Below the pieces are notes generated by a model. That model saw only the letters and a list, made by a program, of their open reading frames with translations, ran no database searches and was not told the DNA's origin. A stretch of 64,000 bases of DNA from Annona cherimola (Eukaryota > Streptophyta > Magnoliopsida > Magnoliales > Annonaceae): positions 84,769,221 to 84,833,220 of the forward strand of contig CM059973.1 of assembly GCA_030490835.1 (NCBI GenBank), in the 5' to 3' direction. A program made the translations under genes and the position numbers. Positions 62,861 to 64,000 of this stretch are shown here, in pieces (within the stretch, counting starts at the first letter, position 1; the number at the start of each line of letters is the position of its first letter).

Positions 62861-63029
62861 ATCCAAGACATGCAAAAAAACTTCATTGTAACCTCGTGTT
62901 TTATATTAAAATATAGACCAATTAAAATAATGAATGTGATTGAGTAAAAAGATTTTAAAATTTTTTGAATGAGAAAATATTAACAGTGATAGAAAGCATA
63001 GATAATTAACAAAAGAAGATAATTATTAC

Positions 63030-63220
63030 ATGGAAATGCTTTTATGAAATTCCTCTCTATGTAATTCTTTTTATTTTTAATATGATTAATGGGAAATTCA
63101 CTTTATTTATTTTATTTAGTGTTATTTATATTTTTCTAAAAATTCTTTTATTTGTGTAGTATCATTGTGCTTGGAGCTGTCTACAATGTTTAAAATCAAC
63201 TTAATAAAATGAGCTCATCT
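63030..63220. mobile_element. partial family B element
   Basis: The left end (TGCTTTTATGAAATTCC) and the start of the family B interior (AAAATTCTTTTATTTGTGTA, ATCAACTTAATAAAATGA) match copy B9; the right part is missing. Confidence 0.5.
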
Positions 63221-63529
63221 ACAATAGTTATGGTCGAATTTAAAAATTTCTAACAAACATTGGGAAAGTTTTAGGTGAAAACAACTTCCAATTCAGGGAC
63301 AAGTAAGAGTCTAAGATTTCATATTCATCGAGTCCATCACCCAAATTGATAAATATTAGCACGACTTACGATCCATCATCCACCCCTTGACACGAACAAC
63401 CATCTAGAGTTTTCATCCTTATTCACAACACATTAGCCCATGGAGAAGAAAATAGAAGGGAACAAGAGACATATAAACAAAGAAATTGTTAAAGTTATAT
63501 CTTATGTTCTCCATATGGTTTTGCATATT

Positions 63530-63800
63530 TGCCTATAAGAATCCTATTTATAAGAGTATCGGTTACAAATTTAGTACAACAACGAGAGGTCTTCCGTTAA
63601 GCTGTAAAAGAGAGAGAGTTAACACAGTGTTTTTATTCAGGGTGTAGGAGACAAAGAGAAAATATATGTGAAGTATTCTTCATAGTGGATCATTATTTTT
63701 TCCTTAATTTTTCTTTCTTGGTTGAAAAGTATGTTCACATGAATCTTGTGTCTATGTACATGATTATTTAACCTTATTTTATTGCGTGTACGTCCATTGT
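63530..63800 (+). mobile_element. possible copia-type LTR fragment
   Basis: TATAAGAGTATCGG-like TATA sequence, then GAAGTATTCTTCATAGTGGA, TTCTTTCTTGGTTG and CACATGAATCTTGTGTC. This order and composition resemble the R-U5 part of some plant Ty1/copia LTRs. No TG/CA boundary, primer-binding site or polyprotein was found, and the window ends soon after. Confidence 0.3.
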
Positions 63801-64000
63801 AATCCGTATGATTTCTCAATAGAAATTGACACAAGTCACACAAGGAATCCATTCGAGCATCCGGTTCTTCCAACCGAAGCCAACGACTTGAATGACGTAT
63901 TGCCCAGAGCACCAGCTGGGAGTGCCCCACATGACTGAACAGGGACCAAAACCATCTCACGCTGATGGCCTTGTAGCTGGAACAGGCCCACAAGCGACGG

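Noticed and set aside
63637..63993. 118-codon minus-strand frame at the window end
   Set aside because: No conserved domain is recognised; it may overlap an LTR-like region and the window ends before this can be judged.
1..64000. CRISPR arrays, bacterial operons or organellar insertions
   Set aside because: The intron structure, composition and repeats are those of a plant nuclear genome; no regularly spaced direct repeats or recognisable plastid or mitochondrial genes were seen.

Overview
This window is nuclear DNA from a flowering plant. The evidence is a multi-intron vacuolar ATPase gene of the plant VHA-a1 type, a plant-only Dof transcription factor gene, long AT-rich intergenic DNA and dense small transposable elements. 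I cannot name the species.

Layout. (1) About 1.6-26.3 kb, minus strand: a complete V-ATPase subunit a gene with 18 coding exons, 817 codons and no frame break, spread over 24 kb. Its introns hold PIF/Harbinger-like MITEs, a cluster of a second small-element family, long-TIR elements and a tRNA-like SINE. Its GC-rich promoter lies at about 25.95-26.28 kb. (2) 26.5-29.35 kb: MITEs, a 171-bp tandem duplication and a 1.8-kb long-TIR element whose right arm is interrupted by a MITE. (3) 29.35-34.34 kb, minus strand: a decayed two-exon gene resembling PRKRIP1 (DUF1168), with a lost start codon and frameshifts. A 2,121-bp solo LTR with a 5-bp target duplication sits in its intron. (4) 34.3-46.9 kb: gene-poor DNA with MITEs and hairpin elements, one of them nested in a MITE with a clear 9-bp target duplication. 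(5) 46.99-48.7 kb, minus strand: an intact Dof zinc-finger gene with a nine-codon first exon. (6) 48.8-64 kb: no recognisable intact gene. It holds two GC-rich islands without a gene I can identify, more hairpin elements, MITEs, another long-TIR element and a possible copia LTR edge.

The two live genes have no evident functional link: one encodes the membrane subunit of the endomembrane proton pump, the other a transcription factor. The most unusual signal is in the repeats. Two families of small elements keep a conserved core between copies, yet carry different ends, and several of those ends are themselves short perfect or near-perfect palindromes (for example at 7012-7032, 7336-7355, 40024-40057 and 60207-60220).

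All exon limits were derived by hand from reading frame, splice dinucleotides and remembered family conservation. No alignment or database search was run.
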